Assembly (NCBI GenBank): GCA_046330435.1
Contig: JAXLST010000013.1
Location: 1 to 64,000 of the forward strand
Source of the DNA: Ga0077560 sp046330435
GTDB lineage: Bacteria > Actinomycetota > Thermoleophilia > Miltoncostaeales > Miltoncostaeaceae
Length of the DNA: 64,000 nucleotides
Reading direction: 5' to 3'
The translations under genes and the position numbers were made by a program. Shown here in pieces: positions 14,980 to 23,099 of this stretch. Positions within the stretch are counted from its first letter, which is position 1. Each line of letters begins with the position of its first letter. A model generated the notes under the pieces. It did not search any database. It saw only the letters and a list, made by a program, of their open reading frames with translations, and had not been told where the DNA came from.

Positions 14980-15898
14980 GGGGCTCCTCCGCGAGGTCCC
15001 ACACGCCGGCGACCGACCCGCCGGCGGCGAGCCGCAGCGCGTGCCCGTCGTCGAACGTCCCGCACGCCGCGCAGGCCAGGCCGCGGCGGGTGAACAGCGC
15101 GGCGGCGGCCCCCGCCACCTCGGGCCGGGCGGCGAACACGAACCCGAAGCTGGGGAACGTCTGCAGCCACCGCTCCAGCGCGACGCCCTCCGGGCGCGGC
15201 AGGCGGTCCAGGTCGAGCGTGGCGCCGCACCCGGCGAGCTCGATCATCTGCAGCAGCGACCCGGCGACGCCGGGCATGGAGACATCGCGGGCGGCGTGGA
15301 CGAGCCCCGCCTCGGCGGCGGCGACGATGGGCTCCCCGTCGGTGGCCAGCAGCCCCGGGTCCCGGGTGCGCAGCGACGAGAAGTACGGGCCGGCGGCGCG
15401 GTACTCGCCCTCGAGGCAGAACGCGGCCAGCAGCACGTCGCCGGGACGGGCGGCCGACGCCCGCAGCGGCGTCCTGGCCACGCCGGTGATCGCCGCCGAC
15501 ACCGCCGGCGCAGCGCCGATCGTGAGGTGCCCGCCCACCGCCGGCACGCCGAAGAGCTCCGACGCCCAGGCGATGCCGTCCAGCACGCGTTCGGCGTGCG
15601 CCCGGTCGGGGCTCACCACGGTGTCCACCAGCGCGAGCGGCGTGCCCCCCATCGCGCGCACGTCGGCGACGTTGGTGGCTACGCAGGCCGCGCCCGCGCC
15701 GAACGGGTCCATCTCGCAGAAGCGCGGGGCGATGGCCTCGGCGCACAGCACCAGCCAGCCGTCCCCGTGTCGCACCAGCGCCCCGTCGTCGCCGTCGGAC
15801 GCGGCCGCGGGGAGGCGCCGCACGGCCGACAGGTCGCGCTTGTCATGCAGGGCGGGGCTGCTGCGCACCAGCGCGGCGAGTTCCTCGAGGTGTGCCAT
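14963..15898 (-). CDS. nitF: AIR-synthase-related protein, Sll0787 (NitF) type
   Basis: A 311-residue PurM-like ATP-binding protein. It shows GDDGALVRHGDGWLVLCAEAI, DPFGAGAACVATNVADVRAMGGTPLALVDTV and VPAVGGHLTIG, all characteristic of the PurM/SelD/ThiL/HypE superfamily, which activates a carbonyl or amide with ATP. In Nit1C clusters it works with NitE by association. ATG 15898 is used; a GTG start at 15916 is possible, and neither has a good ribosome site. Unlike the usual arrangement it lies on the opposite strand from NitE, and its start is only 38 bp from that of DUF1116. Confidence 0.85.
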   Translation of the reverse strand: MAHLEELAALVRSSPALHDKRDLSAVRRLPAAASDGDDGALVRHGDGWLVLCAEAIAPRFCEMDPFGAGAACVATNVADVRAMGGTPLALVDTVVSPDRAHAERVLDGIAWASELFGVPAVGGHLTIGAAPAVSAAITGVARTPLRASAARPGDVLLAAFCLEGEYRAAGPYFSSLRTRDPGLLATDGEPIVAAAEAGLVHAARDVSMPGVAGSLLQMIELAGCGATLDLDRLPRPEGVALERWLQTFPSFGFVFAARPEVAGAAAALFTRRGLACAACGTFDDGHALRLAAGGSVAGVWDLAEEPLTGLG

Positions 15899-15936
15899 GG
15901 CGGCACATGAAACCACCGGATGCGGGAGCGCGGCGG

Positions 15937-17343
15937 ATGGCTGAGGCCTTCGAGCGGGTGTCGGTGATCAACATGGGCCTGGAGGGCTTCGCCGACGCGG
16001 TCCGCGAGCAGGGTGCGTCCGCCGCGCAGGTGGACTGGCGGCCCCCGGCGGACGGCGACCCGGCGGTGCTCGCGGTGCTGGAGCGGCTGTGGGGCCGCCA
16101 CGGCGACCGCGTCGCCGCCGCCAACGCCGAGGCCGCGTCGCGTATCGAGGCGTGCCGACCCATGGCCGTGGGCGTGCGGCGCGCGGGTGCCGAGCTGCCG
16201 TGGCTGGGCGAGGGGCCCCGCCGCCTCCTGCACTCCGGCCCGCCCATCACGTGGGACCGGGTCTGCGACCCGCAGCGGCGCGCAATGGCCGCCGCGGTGC
16301 TGTTCGAGGGCTGGGCGGACGACCGCGAGGCCGCGTACCGGCTGCTGGAGAACGGTGACGTGGAGCTGGGCAGCGGCAACGAGCACGGCCACGTGGGCCC
16401 CATGACCGGTGTCTGCTCCCCGTCGATGGCCGTGTGGCTGGTGGAGGACGCCGACCTGGGCATCCGCGCCTGCTCCACCCTCAACGAGGGGCCCGGCGAC
16501 ACGCTGTGGTTCGGGGTGGGCGGCGACGCCGCCATCGAGCGCCTGCGCTTCTTCCGCGACATCGCGGGCCCCCTGCTGGACCGGCTCATCGCCCACTGCG
16601 GGCCGGTGGACGTGTTCGGCCTCGCCGCCCAGGGCCTCAACATGGGCGACGAGCTGCACATGCGCAGCCAGGGCACCGGCAACCTGCTCATCCGGCACCT
16701 GGTGCCGGGCTTCGCCGCCCTGGGCGGCGAGGAGACCGCGGCGTTCATCGCCGGCAACCACCACTTCTTCCTCACCCTCACGATGGCGGCCGCCAAGTGC
16801 GCGTCGCTCGCCGGCCAGACGGTGCCCGGCAGCAGCGTGGTCTCGCTGATCTCCCGCAACGGCACCGACGTGGGCGTGCAGCTGGCGGGCCTGCCGGGCC
16901 GGTGGTTCACGGGGCCCGCCGCGCCGGTGCAGGACGCCCTGCTGCGCGAGGGCTACACGGAGGCCGACGCGGCGCTCGACATCGGCGACTCCGCGGTCAT
17001 CGAGACCATCGGCCTGGGCGGCATGGCCGTCGCCGCCGCCCCCACGGTGGCGTCGTTCTTCGGCGGCACCGCCGCCGACACCGCGGCCCGGGTGCGGGAG
17101 ATGGCGGAGATCTGCGTTGCCAGGTCCCAGCGGTTCACGCTGGCCACCCTCGACGGCGTCGGCACGCCGGTGGGCATCGACGCCCGGCTGGTCGCGGAGC
17201 TGGGCATCACCCCGCAGATCACCACCGGGGTGCTGCACAACCGCACCGGCGCCGGGCAGATCGGCGCGGGCATCGCCCATCAGCCGGTGCCGCCGTTCGT
17301 CGACGCGATCGCCGGCCTGGCGGACGCCCTGGACGCGGCCTGA
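15937..17343 (+). CDS. DUF1116 protein (YlbE/AllG type)
   Basis: A 468-residue DUF1116 protein. Conserved segments include LLHSGPPITWDRVCDPQRRAM, NEHGHVGPMTGV, QGTGNLLIRHL and FIAGNHHFFLTLTMAAAKC. In E. coli the homologue YlbE is a subunit of oxamate carbamoyltransferase with FdrA and YlbF. Length is slightly above YlbE (about 419 aa). ATG 15937 is chosen because GGGAG lies 8 nt upstream; earlier in-frame starts at 15892 and 15907 lack such a site. The DUF2877 gene begins 2 nt after the stop, so the two were probably cotranslated. Confidence 0.88.
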   Translation: MAEAFERVSVINMGLEGFADAVREQGASAAQVDWRPPADGDPAVLAVLERLWGRHGDRVAAANAEAASRIEACRPMAVGVRRAGAELPWLGEGPRRLLHSGPPITWDRVCDPQRRAMAAAVLFEGWADDREAAYRLLENGDVELGSGNEHGHVGPMTGVCSPSMAVWLVEDADLGIRACSTLNEGPGDTLWFGVGGDAAIERLRFFRDIAGPLLDRLIAHCGPVDVFGLAAQGLNMGDELHMRSQGTGNLLIRHLVPGFAALGGEETAAFIAGNHHFFLTLTMAAAKCASLAGQTVPGSSVVSLISRNGTDVGVQLAGLPGRWFTGPAAPVQDALLREGYTEADAALDIGDSAVIETIGLGGMAVAAAPTVASFFGGTAADTAARVREMAEICVARSQRFTLATLDGVGTPVGIDARLVAELGITPQITTGVLHNRTGAGQIGAGIAHQPVPPFVDAIAGLADALDAA

Positions 17344-17345
17344 GC

Positions 17346-18068
17346 ATGCGCGCGGTCCTGGCGGGCCCGGCGGCGCGCCGGGCCCTGGCCCGGACCGGGA
17401 TGGGCGCCGTGGAGGTGCCGTTGCGCCGCGGCGCGTACGTGCGCCTCGGCGACGAGCTGGTGATGGTGGTGCCGCACCGCGCGCCGGTGGGGCCGCTGAC
17501 CCTGCTGGTCGCGGGCATGGGGACGCCGGACTGGGCGGAGGGCACCCCCGCCCGTGCCGATGGCGGGCGCCTCGTCATCGGGACCGACGCGATCGGCGTC
17601 GGCGACGTCCCCGCGTGGGACGCACCTGCCCCGGTCCGGTGGACGCGGGCTGGCGGGCCGCCCTGGGCGCGGCCGTCGCCACGCCGGTGCCGGACGCCGT
17701 CCTGCGCCCCGGGCTCGAGGCGCTGAGGGTCGGCGACCCCCACGGCGGGCGTGACGCTGCTGGCGGGTCTGGGCGAGGGCCTCACCCCGGCCGGCGACGA
17801 CGTGCTGTGCGGCCTGGCGGGATGGCGGCACGCGTGGGGGGACCCCGTCGCCGTCTCCGGGGCCGCGGCGTCCCGGACCTCCCCGGTGAGCCTCGCCTAC
17901 CTGCGGTCAGCAGAGCGCGGGGAGCTGCCCGAGGCCGCGGCCCTCGTGCTCGCCGCGATCCGGGCCGGTGACGCCCCCCTCGCCGCCCGCCGCGCGGCCG
18001 CCCTGCGCTCGTGGGGCGCGACGTCGGGCAGCGCCCTGCTGTGGGGGATGGCCGCGGCGGCGGGGTGA
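17346..18068 (+). pseudogene. DUF2877 gene (YlbF/AllH type) interrupted by two frameshifts
   Basis: Starting at ATG 17346, frame 0 encodes a normal N-terminus (LRRGAYVRLGDELVMVVP, VIGTDAIGVGDVP) and would run to a stop at 17726. The likely continuation leaves this frame near 17640 (VDAGWRAALGAAVATPVPDAVL in another frame) and returns to frame 0 near 17735, giving LLAGLGEGLTPAGDDVLCG, the DUF2877 hallmark, and ending at 18068. Joined, the product would be about 240 aa, close to YlbF (271 aa). Either the gene is damaged, or two indels in the sequence (one near a CCCCC run) create the shifts. It would be the third carbamoyltransferase subunit. Confidence 0.75.
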
Positions 18069-18117
18069 CACCGGCTCCCGGGCGGATGGGCGGGTGACAG
18101 CGGCGCGGCCGCCCACG

Positions 18118-18123
18118 TAGGCT
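18118..18123 (+). promoter_or_regulatory. possible -10 box (TAGGCT)
   Basis: TAGGCT lies 40 nt upstream of GTG 18164. The predicted short leader contains GGGAGGGGG, which would act as ribosome site. Confidence 0.35.
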
Positions 18124-18163
18124 CGCGCCGCGGCCGGTCGCCGCATCGGGAGGGGGTGGAGGG

Positions 18164-18730
18164 GTGGTCTCGCGGCGCTCGACCGCATGGTGTGTCCTGA
18201 TCGCCCTGGCGCTCGCCGGGTGCTTGGCCGTGCACTCCCTCGCGAACACGCTGGCGGGCGCCCCCTCCGACCGGGTCGAGCTTTCGGTGACGGCCGCCGA
18301 GGCCCTCCTGGCCGGGCTCGCCGTGACGCTCGTGCTGCTGAGCGCCGGCACGGCGATGGCGACCCGCGGGCGCCGGCGGCTGGTGCCGGTGGACGGCCGG
18401 GCCGTCGTGCTTCTGCCGGCGGTGATGTTCTGCCTCATGGAGTCCGCCGAGGCGTGGCTGGCGGCCGGGGGGCCCGCACCGTCGGCCCTGGTCGCGCCGG
18501 CGACCCTGCTCGGCGTGCTGCTCCAGCTGCCGCTGGGCGTGCTGGTCCGGTGGGTCGCGCGGGCGCTGGTGCACACCGCCGATCGGGTCGCCCGCAGCGT
18601 CTCCCACCGGCCCGGAGCCGCCCCCGGGCCGGGCGTCGCGGCGGTCTGGGCGTCGACCGGGCCCCGGCGGCGGGCCGCCGGCCGGCCCGTGGGCCGCGGG
18701 CCGCCGCGGGCGGTCCCGGCACCGGCCTGA
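18164..18730 (+). CDS. membrane protein, unknown
   Basis: A 188-residue protein with an N-terminal hydrophobic helix (about 8-28), two more (about 40-65 and 78-100) and a fourth (about 108-130), followed by a basic, proline/alanine-rich tail. I do not recognise a family. GTG 18164 has an extended purine-rich ribosome site immediately upstream. It precedes the multicopper oxidase gene by 56 nt on the same strand and may help its assembly or copper supply; this is guessed only from position. Confidence 0.55.
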   Translation: MVSRRSTAWCVLIALALAGCLAVHSLANTLAGAPSDRVELSVTAAEALLAGLAVTLVLLSAGTAMATRGRRRLVPVDGRAVVLLPAVMFCLMESAEAWLAAGGPAPSALVAPATLLGVLLQLPLGVLVRWVARALVHTADRVARSVSHRPGAAPGPGVAAVWASTGPRRRAAGRPVGRGPPRAVPAPA

Positions 18731-18786
18731 CCCTCCGGGGGCGGCGGTGCCAGACCGTCAACCGCCCCACATACGGAGAGGGACCC

Positions 18787-20022
18787 ATGCCCGAGCAGCA
18801 CACTCGGCGCGGGCCCGTCCGCCGGGTCATCCCCGGCGCGCTGGCACTCTGCGCCATCCTTGCCGCCGCGACCGCCCTGATGGCGGGCGGCGGCGCCGAC
18901 GATCGTCTGGTGGCCTCCGCCCACGGCTCGGCCGCCGGCACCGACTACTGGGCGGCCGTCGCCGGGAACACCGGCCAGACGCCCGCCGCGGGCACCGTCC
19001 GCACCTACTACATCCGTGCGGAGCGGGTGCGCTGGAACTACGCGCCGGGCGGGCGCAACCGCATCACCGGATCCGCCTTCGACGACGACGCCCGCGTCTT
19101 CGTCGAAGGCGCCCCAGACCGCGTGGGCAGCACGTACACCAAGTGCCTGTACCGCGGGTACACCGACGGGACGTTCCGCCACCGGCTCCGGCCGCCGTCG
19201 GACGAGCGGAACCTGGGGATCCTGGGGCCGGTCATCCGCGCCGCTGTCGGCGACACGATCCGCGTGGTGTTCCGGAACTCCTGCCGGTTCCCGGTGAGCG
19301 TCCACCCCCACGGGGTCTTCTACGGCAAGACCAGCGAGGGCGCCCCGTACGCCGACGGCACACGCGGCTCCGGCAAGCGCGACGACGACGTCCCGACCGG
19401 GGGCCGGCACGTCTACACCTGGCGTGTGCCGGAGCGCGCCGGCCCGGGCCCGGGCGACGGCAGCTCGGTGATGTGGATGTACCACTCGCATGCCGACGAG
19501 GTGGGCGACACCTACGCGGGCCTCATGGGCCCCATGGTCGTGACCCGCGCCGACATGGCCCGCCCCGACGCCACGCCGTCGGACGTGGACCAGGAGGTCT
19601 TCGAGCTGTTCGCCGTGATGGACGAGAACCAGAGCCCGTTCCTCGAGGACGAGCTGCGCGGGCTGCGACCGCGCGGTCCCCGTGAGCGCCTGCGCGACGA
19701 CGAGGACTTCGGCGAGTCGAACCTCATGCACTCCATCAACGGCTACGTGTACGGCACCGGACCCATGGTGACACTGCGCCGCGGCGCGCACGTGCGCTGG
19801 TACGTGATGTCGATGGGCACCGAGGTGGACCTCCACACCCCGCACTGGCACGGCAACACCGTCACCGTGTCCGGCATGCGCATGGACGTGGTGAGCCTCC
19901 TGCCGGCGAGCATGGTGGTGGCCGACATGGTCCCCGACGACCCGGGCGTGTGGCTGTTCCATTGCCACGTCAACGACCACATCACAGCCGGGATGGCGAC
20001 GCGGTACCGCGTGGTGAGCTGA
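18787..20022 (+). CDS. ceruloplasmin-like two-domain multicopper oxidase
   Basis: A 411-residue exported protein: basic start, hydrophobic segment (about 14-33), then two cupredoxin domains. The copper ligands are all visible: HPHG (about 172), WMYHSH (about 231), HTPHWHG (about 349) and HCHVNDH (about 391), which supply the type 1 and trinuclear type 2/3 sites. The sequence around GILGPVIRAAVGDTIRVVFRN and YAGLMGPMVV resembles ceruloplasmin/hephaestin domains. It probably oxidises metal ions or phenols outside the membrane with O2 as acceptor. The start has GGAGAGGGA upstream. Two-domain size suggests a trimeric enzyme. Confidence 0.9.
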   Translation: MPEQHTRRGPVRRVIPGALALCAILAAATALMAGGGADDRLVASAHGSAAGTDYWAAVAGNTGQTPAAGTVRTYYIRAERVRWNYAPGGRNRITGSAFDDDARVFVEGAPDRVGSTYTKCLYRGYTDGTFRHRLRPPSDERNLGILGPVIRAAVGDTIRVVFRNSCRFPVSVHPHGVFYGKTSEGAPYADGTRGSGKRDDDVPTGGRHVYTWRVPERAGPGPGDGSSVMWMYHSHADEVGDTYAGLMGPMVVTRADMARPDATPSDVDQEVFELFAVMDENQSPFLEDELRGLRPRGPRERLRDDEDFGESNLMHSINGYVYGTGPMVTLRRGAHVRWYVMSMGTEVDLHTPHWHGNTVTVSGMRMDVVSLLPASMVVADMVPDDPGVWLFHCHVNDHITAGMATRYRVVS

Positions 20023-20112
20023 GCCCAGGCGCCGGCCGGCGCAGCGCGCCCCCGAGCCGCGCCGGCCGCCCAGGACTGCAACGCTGTGCCGGTCCGGCGC
20101 GGAGAAGGAGGC

Positions 20113-20676
20113 ATGGAACACCTCACGGACGCGCAGATCCTGAGCCGCTGCGGCGACGACCCGTCGTCGTTCGCGCTGCTCATCGAGCGCCACCACGCCG
20201 GCCTGCACCGGTACGCCGCACGGCGTGTCGGGGCGGACGAGGCCGACGACATCGTCGCCGAAACGTTCACCGCCGCCTACCGCCGGCGCGACCGGTTCGA
20301 CGGGCGCCGCCCCGACGCCCGCGCGTGGCTGTTCGGCATCGCCACGAACCTGCTGCGCGACCACCGCCGGACGGAGTCGGCGCGCCTGCGCGCCTACGCC
20401 CGCCGCGGTGTGGACCCGGTGGCGGCCGACGATGCGCCGCGCGACCCGATGGGCCCGGAGGTCGCCGCGGCTCTGGCGGCGCTGCGCCCGCGGCACCGGG
20501 ACGTGCTGTTCCTGCACGCCGTCGCCGAGCTCTCCCACGAGGAGATCGCCGAGGCGATGGACGTGCCCGTCGCGACCGTCCGCAGCTGGCTGCACCGTGC
20601 CCGCGACCGGGCCCGCCGTGAGCTGGCACCCCGGGCTGCCGCGCCCCCCGCCACCCGAACGGAGGCCGCCGGATGA
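20113..20676 (+). CDS. ECF-type RNA polymerase sigma factor
   Basis: A 187-residue sigma-70 family protein without region 1 or 3. Region 2 covers about residues 18-85 (FALLIERHHAGLHRYAARR, EADDIVAETFTAAYRR, RAWLFGIATNLLRDHRR) and region 4 about 120-170 (LRPRHRDVLFLHAVAELSHEEIAEAM, VRSWLHRARDRAR). ATG 20113 is well supported by GGAGAAGGAGG. The stop overlaps the ATG of the following membrane-anchored protein, its likely regulator. Position after the oxidase suggests, but does not prove, a response to metal or oxidative stress. Confidence 0.92.
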   Translation: MEHLTDAQILSRCGDDPSSFALLIERHHAGLHRYAARRVGADEADDIVAETFTAAYRRRDRFDGRRPDARAWLFGIATNLLRDHRRTESARLRAYARRGVDPVAADDAPRDPMGPEVAAALAALRPRHRDVLFLHAVAELSHEEIAEAMDVPVATVRSWLHRARDRARRELAPRAAAPPATRTEAAG

Positions 20677-21497
20677 CCACCCCGATCGACGACCTGGTCC
20701 GCGACTTCCGCGCGACCGAGCGCGGCCCCCTGCCCGGCGCCGAGCACGAGATCCTCCGCCGCGCCGTCGCCGCGACCCCGCGGCATGCCCCGTCGCACCG
20801 CCGGTGGCACACCCTGATGCCCGCGGTGGGGCTCGCGGCCGCCGCAGCGGGCGCCGCCGTGCTGCTCTGGCCCGGCGGCTCCGGCCCGGGGTCGGTCCTC
20901 GACCACGCCGCGGCGGCCGTCGCACCCGCCGACGCCCTCGTCGAGCTCCGCGCGACCATCACCGACGAACGGCCCGACGGCACCGGCTGGCGCGCCTGGG
21001 GCGAGCGGACCCTCGTGAACCGCACCCTGTTCGACGGCGGCCGCACGCTCCGGTCGCGGTACACGGTCACCGGGACCGCGGCCGAGGACTCGGCGGTCAC
21101 CGCCCTGCCGGACGGCCGGGTGCGCGTGGAGACCGCCGAACCCGGCGGGGGGGTGTCGTCCAAGACCGTGCGCACGGACGCACTGGGCCGGGACTTCAGC
21201 ATCCCGGGCGTGCTCCGGCACGACTACGAGTCGGGGCTCCTGGAGGTCGCCCGGCGGGGTGACGGCAGGCTGGTGCTGCGCAGCACCGCCCCGCCCTGCG
21301 CCTCGCGCAGCTTCTTCAGCGAGGTGACGGTGGACGCCGGGACGTTCCGGCCGCTCACCGCGGTCAGCTACGACCTGTGCAGCTCCCCGCCCGGAGGCGC
21401 CCCGGCGGCCGGGTCACGGCTGCGGTGGCGGTTCGATGCCGTCCGCGCGATCCCGGAGACGCCGGAGAACCTTCGGCTGCTCGGCGTGGGGGCGTGA
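20673..21497 (+). CDS. single-pass membrane protein coupled to the ECF sigma factor
   Basis: A 274-residue protein overlapping the sigma gene (ATGA). Residues 1-45 are cytoplasmic and charged, about 47-68 form one membrane helix, and the rest is an extracytoplasmic, beta-rich domain with a Cys pair (PPCASRS and YDLCSSP). This is the layout of anti-sigma or signal-input partners, although no classical zinc anti-sigma motif (HxxxCxxC) is visible in the N-terminus. The gene ends just before a strong hairpin. Confidence 0.65.
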   Translation: MTTPIDDLVRDFRATERGPLPGAEHEILRRAVAATPRHAPSHRRWHTLMPAVGLAAAAAGAAVLLWPGGSGPGSVLDHAAAAVAPADALVELRATITDERPDGTGWRAWGERTLVNRTLFDGGRTLRSRYTVTGTAAEDSAVTALPDGRVRVETAEPGGGVSSKTVRTDALGRDFSIPGVLRHDYESGLLEVARRGDGRLVLRSTAPPCASRSFFSEVTVDAGTFRPLTAVSYDLCSSPPGGAPAAGSRLRWRFDAVRAIPETPENLRLLGVGA

Positions 21498-21505
21498 TGC
21501 CCCGG

Positions 21506-21531
21506 GGGTGCGGCGCCCGTGCGCCGCACCC
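21506..21531. terminator. hairpin between convergent genes
   Basis: GGGTGCGGCGC and GCGCCGCACCC form 11-bp perfect arms around a CCGT loop, 9 bases after the stop of the sigma partner and 11 bases before the end of the convergent small secreted protein gene. There is no T run, as is common in high-GC actinobacterial terminators. It can serve both strands. Confidence 0.65.
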
Positions 21532-21541
21532 GCGGGCGGTC

Positions 21542-21811
21542 CTACGGCGTCGGGAAGACGACGCCCCCGGAGGCGCTCGTCGACTTCTTGCCCGCCGGCC
21601 TGCAGGGCCCGAAGGCGGCCGCCACCTTCGACGGGTTGAACTCAGGGGTCCAGTGGGCGGTCGTCCCGATCGACACCGAGCAGAAGACGTTTCCCGACGT
21701 GACGGTCAGCGAGTAGGTCAGCTCGCCACCGGAGGGAGTGGCGGACGCCGGGACCGCGATCGCGGCGAGCACGGCGGAGGCGGCGGCGAGGCGCCGGAGT
21801 GAGGTGCGCAT
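21542..21811 (-). CDS. small secreted protein, unknown
   Basis: An 89-residue protein with a clear signal peptide (MRTSLRRLAAASAVLAAIAVPASA, cleavage after about residue 24). The mature part of about 65 residues is polar, with two cysteines (NVFCSVS and GPCRP) that could form a disulfide. I do not recognise a domain. ATG 21811 has GGAG 7 nt ahead; an upstream in-frame start at 21859 would add a proline-rich stretch before the signal peptide and is less likely. Confidence 0.6.
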   Translation of the reverse strand: MRTSLRRLAAASAVLAAIAVPASATPSGGELTYSLTVTSGNVFCSVSIGTTAHWTPEFNPSKVAAAFGPCRPAGKKSTSASGGVVFPTP

Positions 21812-21872
21812 GGGGTCGCTCCAGGGTTGAGGCCGGACCGGCCGCTGCGGGGGCGGCACGACTTCGGCCCCG

Positions 21873-21878
21873 ACGCTA
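21873..21878 (-). promoter_or_regulatory. possible -10 box (TAGCGT)
   Basis: On the minus strand TAGCGT precedes the small secreted protein gene by about 60 nt. A leader of about 55 nt would carry its GGAG ribosome site. Confidence 0.35.
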
Positions 21879-21913
21879 TCCCGGGTCCGCCGCCCGGCAC
21901 CCCATACGGACGG

Positions 21914-22345
21914 TCAGTCCGCGACGCCCGCCAGGGCCACGACCCGCGTGGGCCGGATTCGCACCAGCAGCTCGCCCGGCACCCCGTTGCGGCGCCCGTA
22001 CGACTCGGCGAGCTCGGAGCCCATGTACCGGGCCGCGATGCGGGTGGCCCAGTCCAGCAGCGCCGCCGGGTCCTCGCCCACCTCAGCGACGCCGTCCACG
22101 CGCACGAAGTCGAACGGCGGCGTCTCCCGGTCGACGCACAGCGACACGCGCGGGTCGCGGACGATCGCCCGGCCCTTCACGGTGTCCGCACCCGTGGTGA
22201 GCACCAGCGAGCCGTCGTCGTCCACGACGAACCAGACGGGCACGACCAGCGGCGAGCCGTCGGCCCGGACCACGGCGAGCTTGCCCGTCCGCGTCCCCGC
22301 GGACAGGAACTCCCGCCACTCGGCCTCCGGCATGCGCCTGCCCAC
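21914..22345 (-). CDS. PPOX-class (flavin or F420-dependent) split-barrel protein
   Basis: A 143-residue split-barrel protein: LAVVRADGSPLVVPVWFVVDDDGSLVLTT, VKGRAIVRDPRVSLCVD, FVRVDGVAEVGEDP and a C-terminal strand that ends the barrel. This is the pattern of PPOX-class proteins that bind FMN or F420, common in actinobacteria; the cofactor cannot be told from sequence here. GTG 22345 is chosen because AAGAGGA lies upstream and only 2 nt separate it from the thioesterase stop; ATG 22333 is the alternative. It is the last gene of a five-gene operon. Confidence 0.75.
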   Translation of the reverse strand: MGRRMPEAEWREFLSAGTRTGKLAVVRADGSPLVVPVWFVVDDDGSLVLTTGADTVKGRAIVRDPRVSLCVDRETPPFDFVRVDGVAEVGEDPAALLDWATRIAARYMGSELAESYGRRNGVPGELLVRIRPTRVVALAGVAD

Positions 22346-22347
22346 GG

Positions 22348-22761
22348 CTAGATCCTCTTCTGGAGGATCATCTGCGTGCAACGGAACAGGGCGATGCGCC
22401 GCCCCTGGGGGTCGAGCACCTCGGCGTCCCACACCTCCGTGGTGCGCCCGCCGTGCACGCGGGTGGCGTTGCACACCAGGATCCCCTCCTGGGCGGTCCC
22501 CAGGAAGTTCGCCTTGAGCTCGATGGTGGTGAACCCGGGGCCGTCCTCCGGCAGGCCGAGCCAGCAGCCGTACCCGCACGCCGTGTCGGCCAGGGCCACG
22601 ACGCTCGCGGCGTGCAGGTAGCCGTTCGGCGCCATGAGGCCGGAGTGGACCTCCATCGTGGCGCGCACCGTTGGGCCGTGGGCCTCCAGCACCTCCACGC
22701 CCAGCAGGCCGGGCAGGGCCTCGCGGGCGGCCAGGTTGAGTGCGGCGAGGCGCTCGTTCAC
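22348..22761 (-). CDS. PaaI-type hotdog thioesterase
   Basis: A 137-residue hotdog-fold protein with the PaaI signature: SGLMAPNGYLHAASVVALADTACGYG, in which Asn/Gly/His and the later Asp/Thr shape the active site, then TIELKANFLG and EVLDPQGRRIALFRCTQMIL. It is likely to hydrolyse an acyl- or aryl-CoA. GTG 22761 overlaps the NTF2-like gene stop (GTGA). Confidence 0.82.
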   Translation of the reverse strand: MNERLAALNLAAREALPGLLGVEVLEAHGPTVRATMEVHSGLMAPNGYLHAASVVALADTACGYGCWLGLPEDGPGFTTIELKANFLGTAQEGILVCNATRVHGGRTTEVWDAEVLDPQGRRIALFRCTQMILQKRI

Positions 22762-23099
22762 GGCGTCTCGCACACGAGAACCAGGTGCTCGCCGCGCACC
22801 TCCACGACCAGCGCGCCGTGCCCGCCGCCGTCCGAATCGGACCAGCGCAGCACGGCGTGGGCGCCCTTGACCTGCGGGTCCGCCCACTCACGGCCGGCGA
22901 TCGCGACGGCCCGGGCATGGCCCTCGGCCCCGGCCGGCCCGTCGAACCGGCCGTCCGGCGCGAGCCACGCCGCGTCGTCGCGCAGCAGCGCCGCGAGCGC
23001 GGCGCCGTCGGCGTGCTGCAGTGCCCGCACCGCCGCGGCCAGCACCGGGGCGGACCGCGCCTCGCGGTCCGCGTCGGTGGGGTGGCCGCCCGGCGTCAC
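22758..23099 (-). CDS. NTF2/SnoaL-like small protein
   Basis: A 113-residue protein with an alpha-plus-beta NTF2-like arrangement: a helix (APVLAAAVRALQHADGAALAALL), an aromatic start of the cone (DDAAWLAPDGRFDGPAGAEGHA) and two terminal strands (HAVLRWSDSDG, GALVVEVRGEHLVLVCE). Such proteins are enzymes or ligand carriers; none can be chosen here. GTG 23099 overlaps the previous stop by 4 nt. Confidence 0.55.
   Translation of the reverse strand: MTPGGHPTDADREARSAPVLAAAVRALQHADGAALAALLRDDAAWLAPDGRFDGPAGAEGHARAVAIAGREWADPQVKGAHAVLRWSDSDGGGHGALVVEVRGEHLVLVCETP

Noticed and set aside
20029..20042. Palindrome GCGCCGGCCGGCGC after the oxidase gene as terminator
   Set aside because: No loop and no T run; such GC palindromes are common by chance here.
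17782..20925. A 1047-codon open frame on the minus strand opposite the multicopper oxidase and ECF genes
   Set aside because: It is an antisense shadow typical of very GC-rich coding DNA: Arg/Gly/His-rich, no domain, and it runs against well-supported genes.
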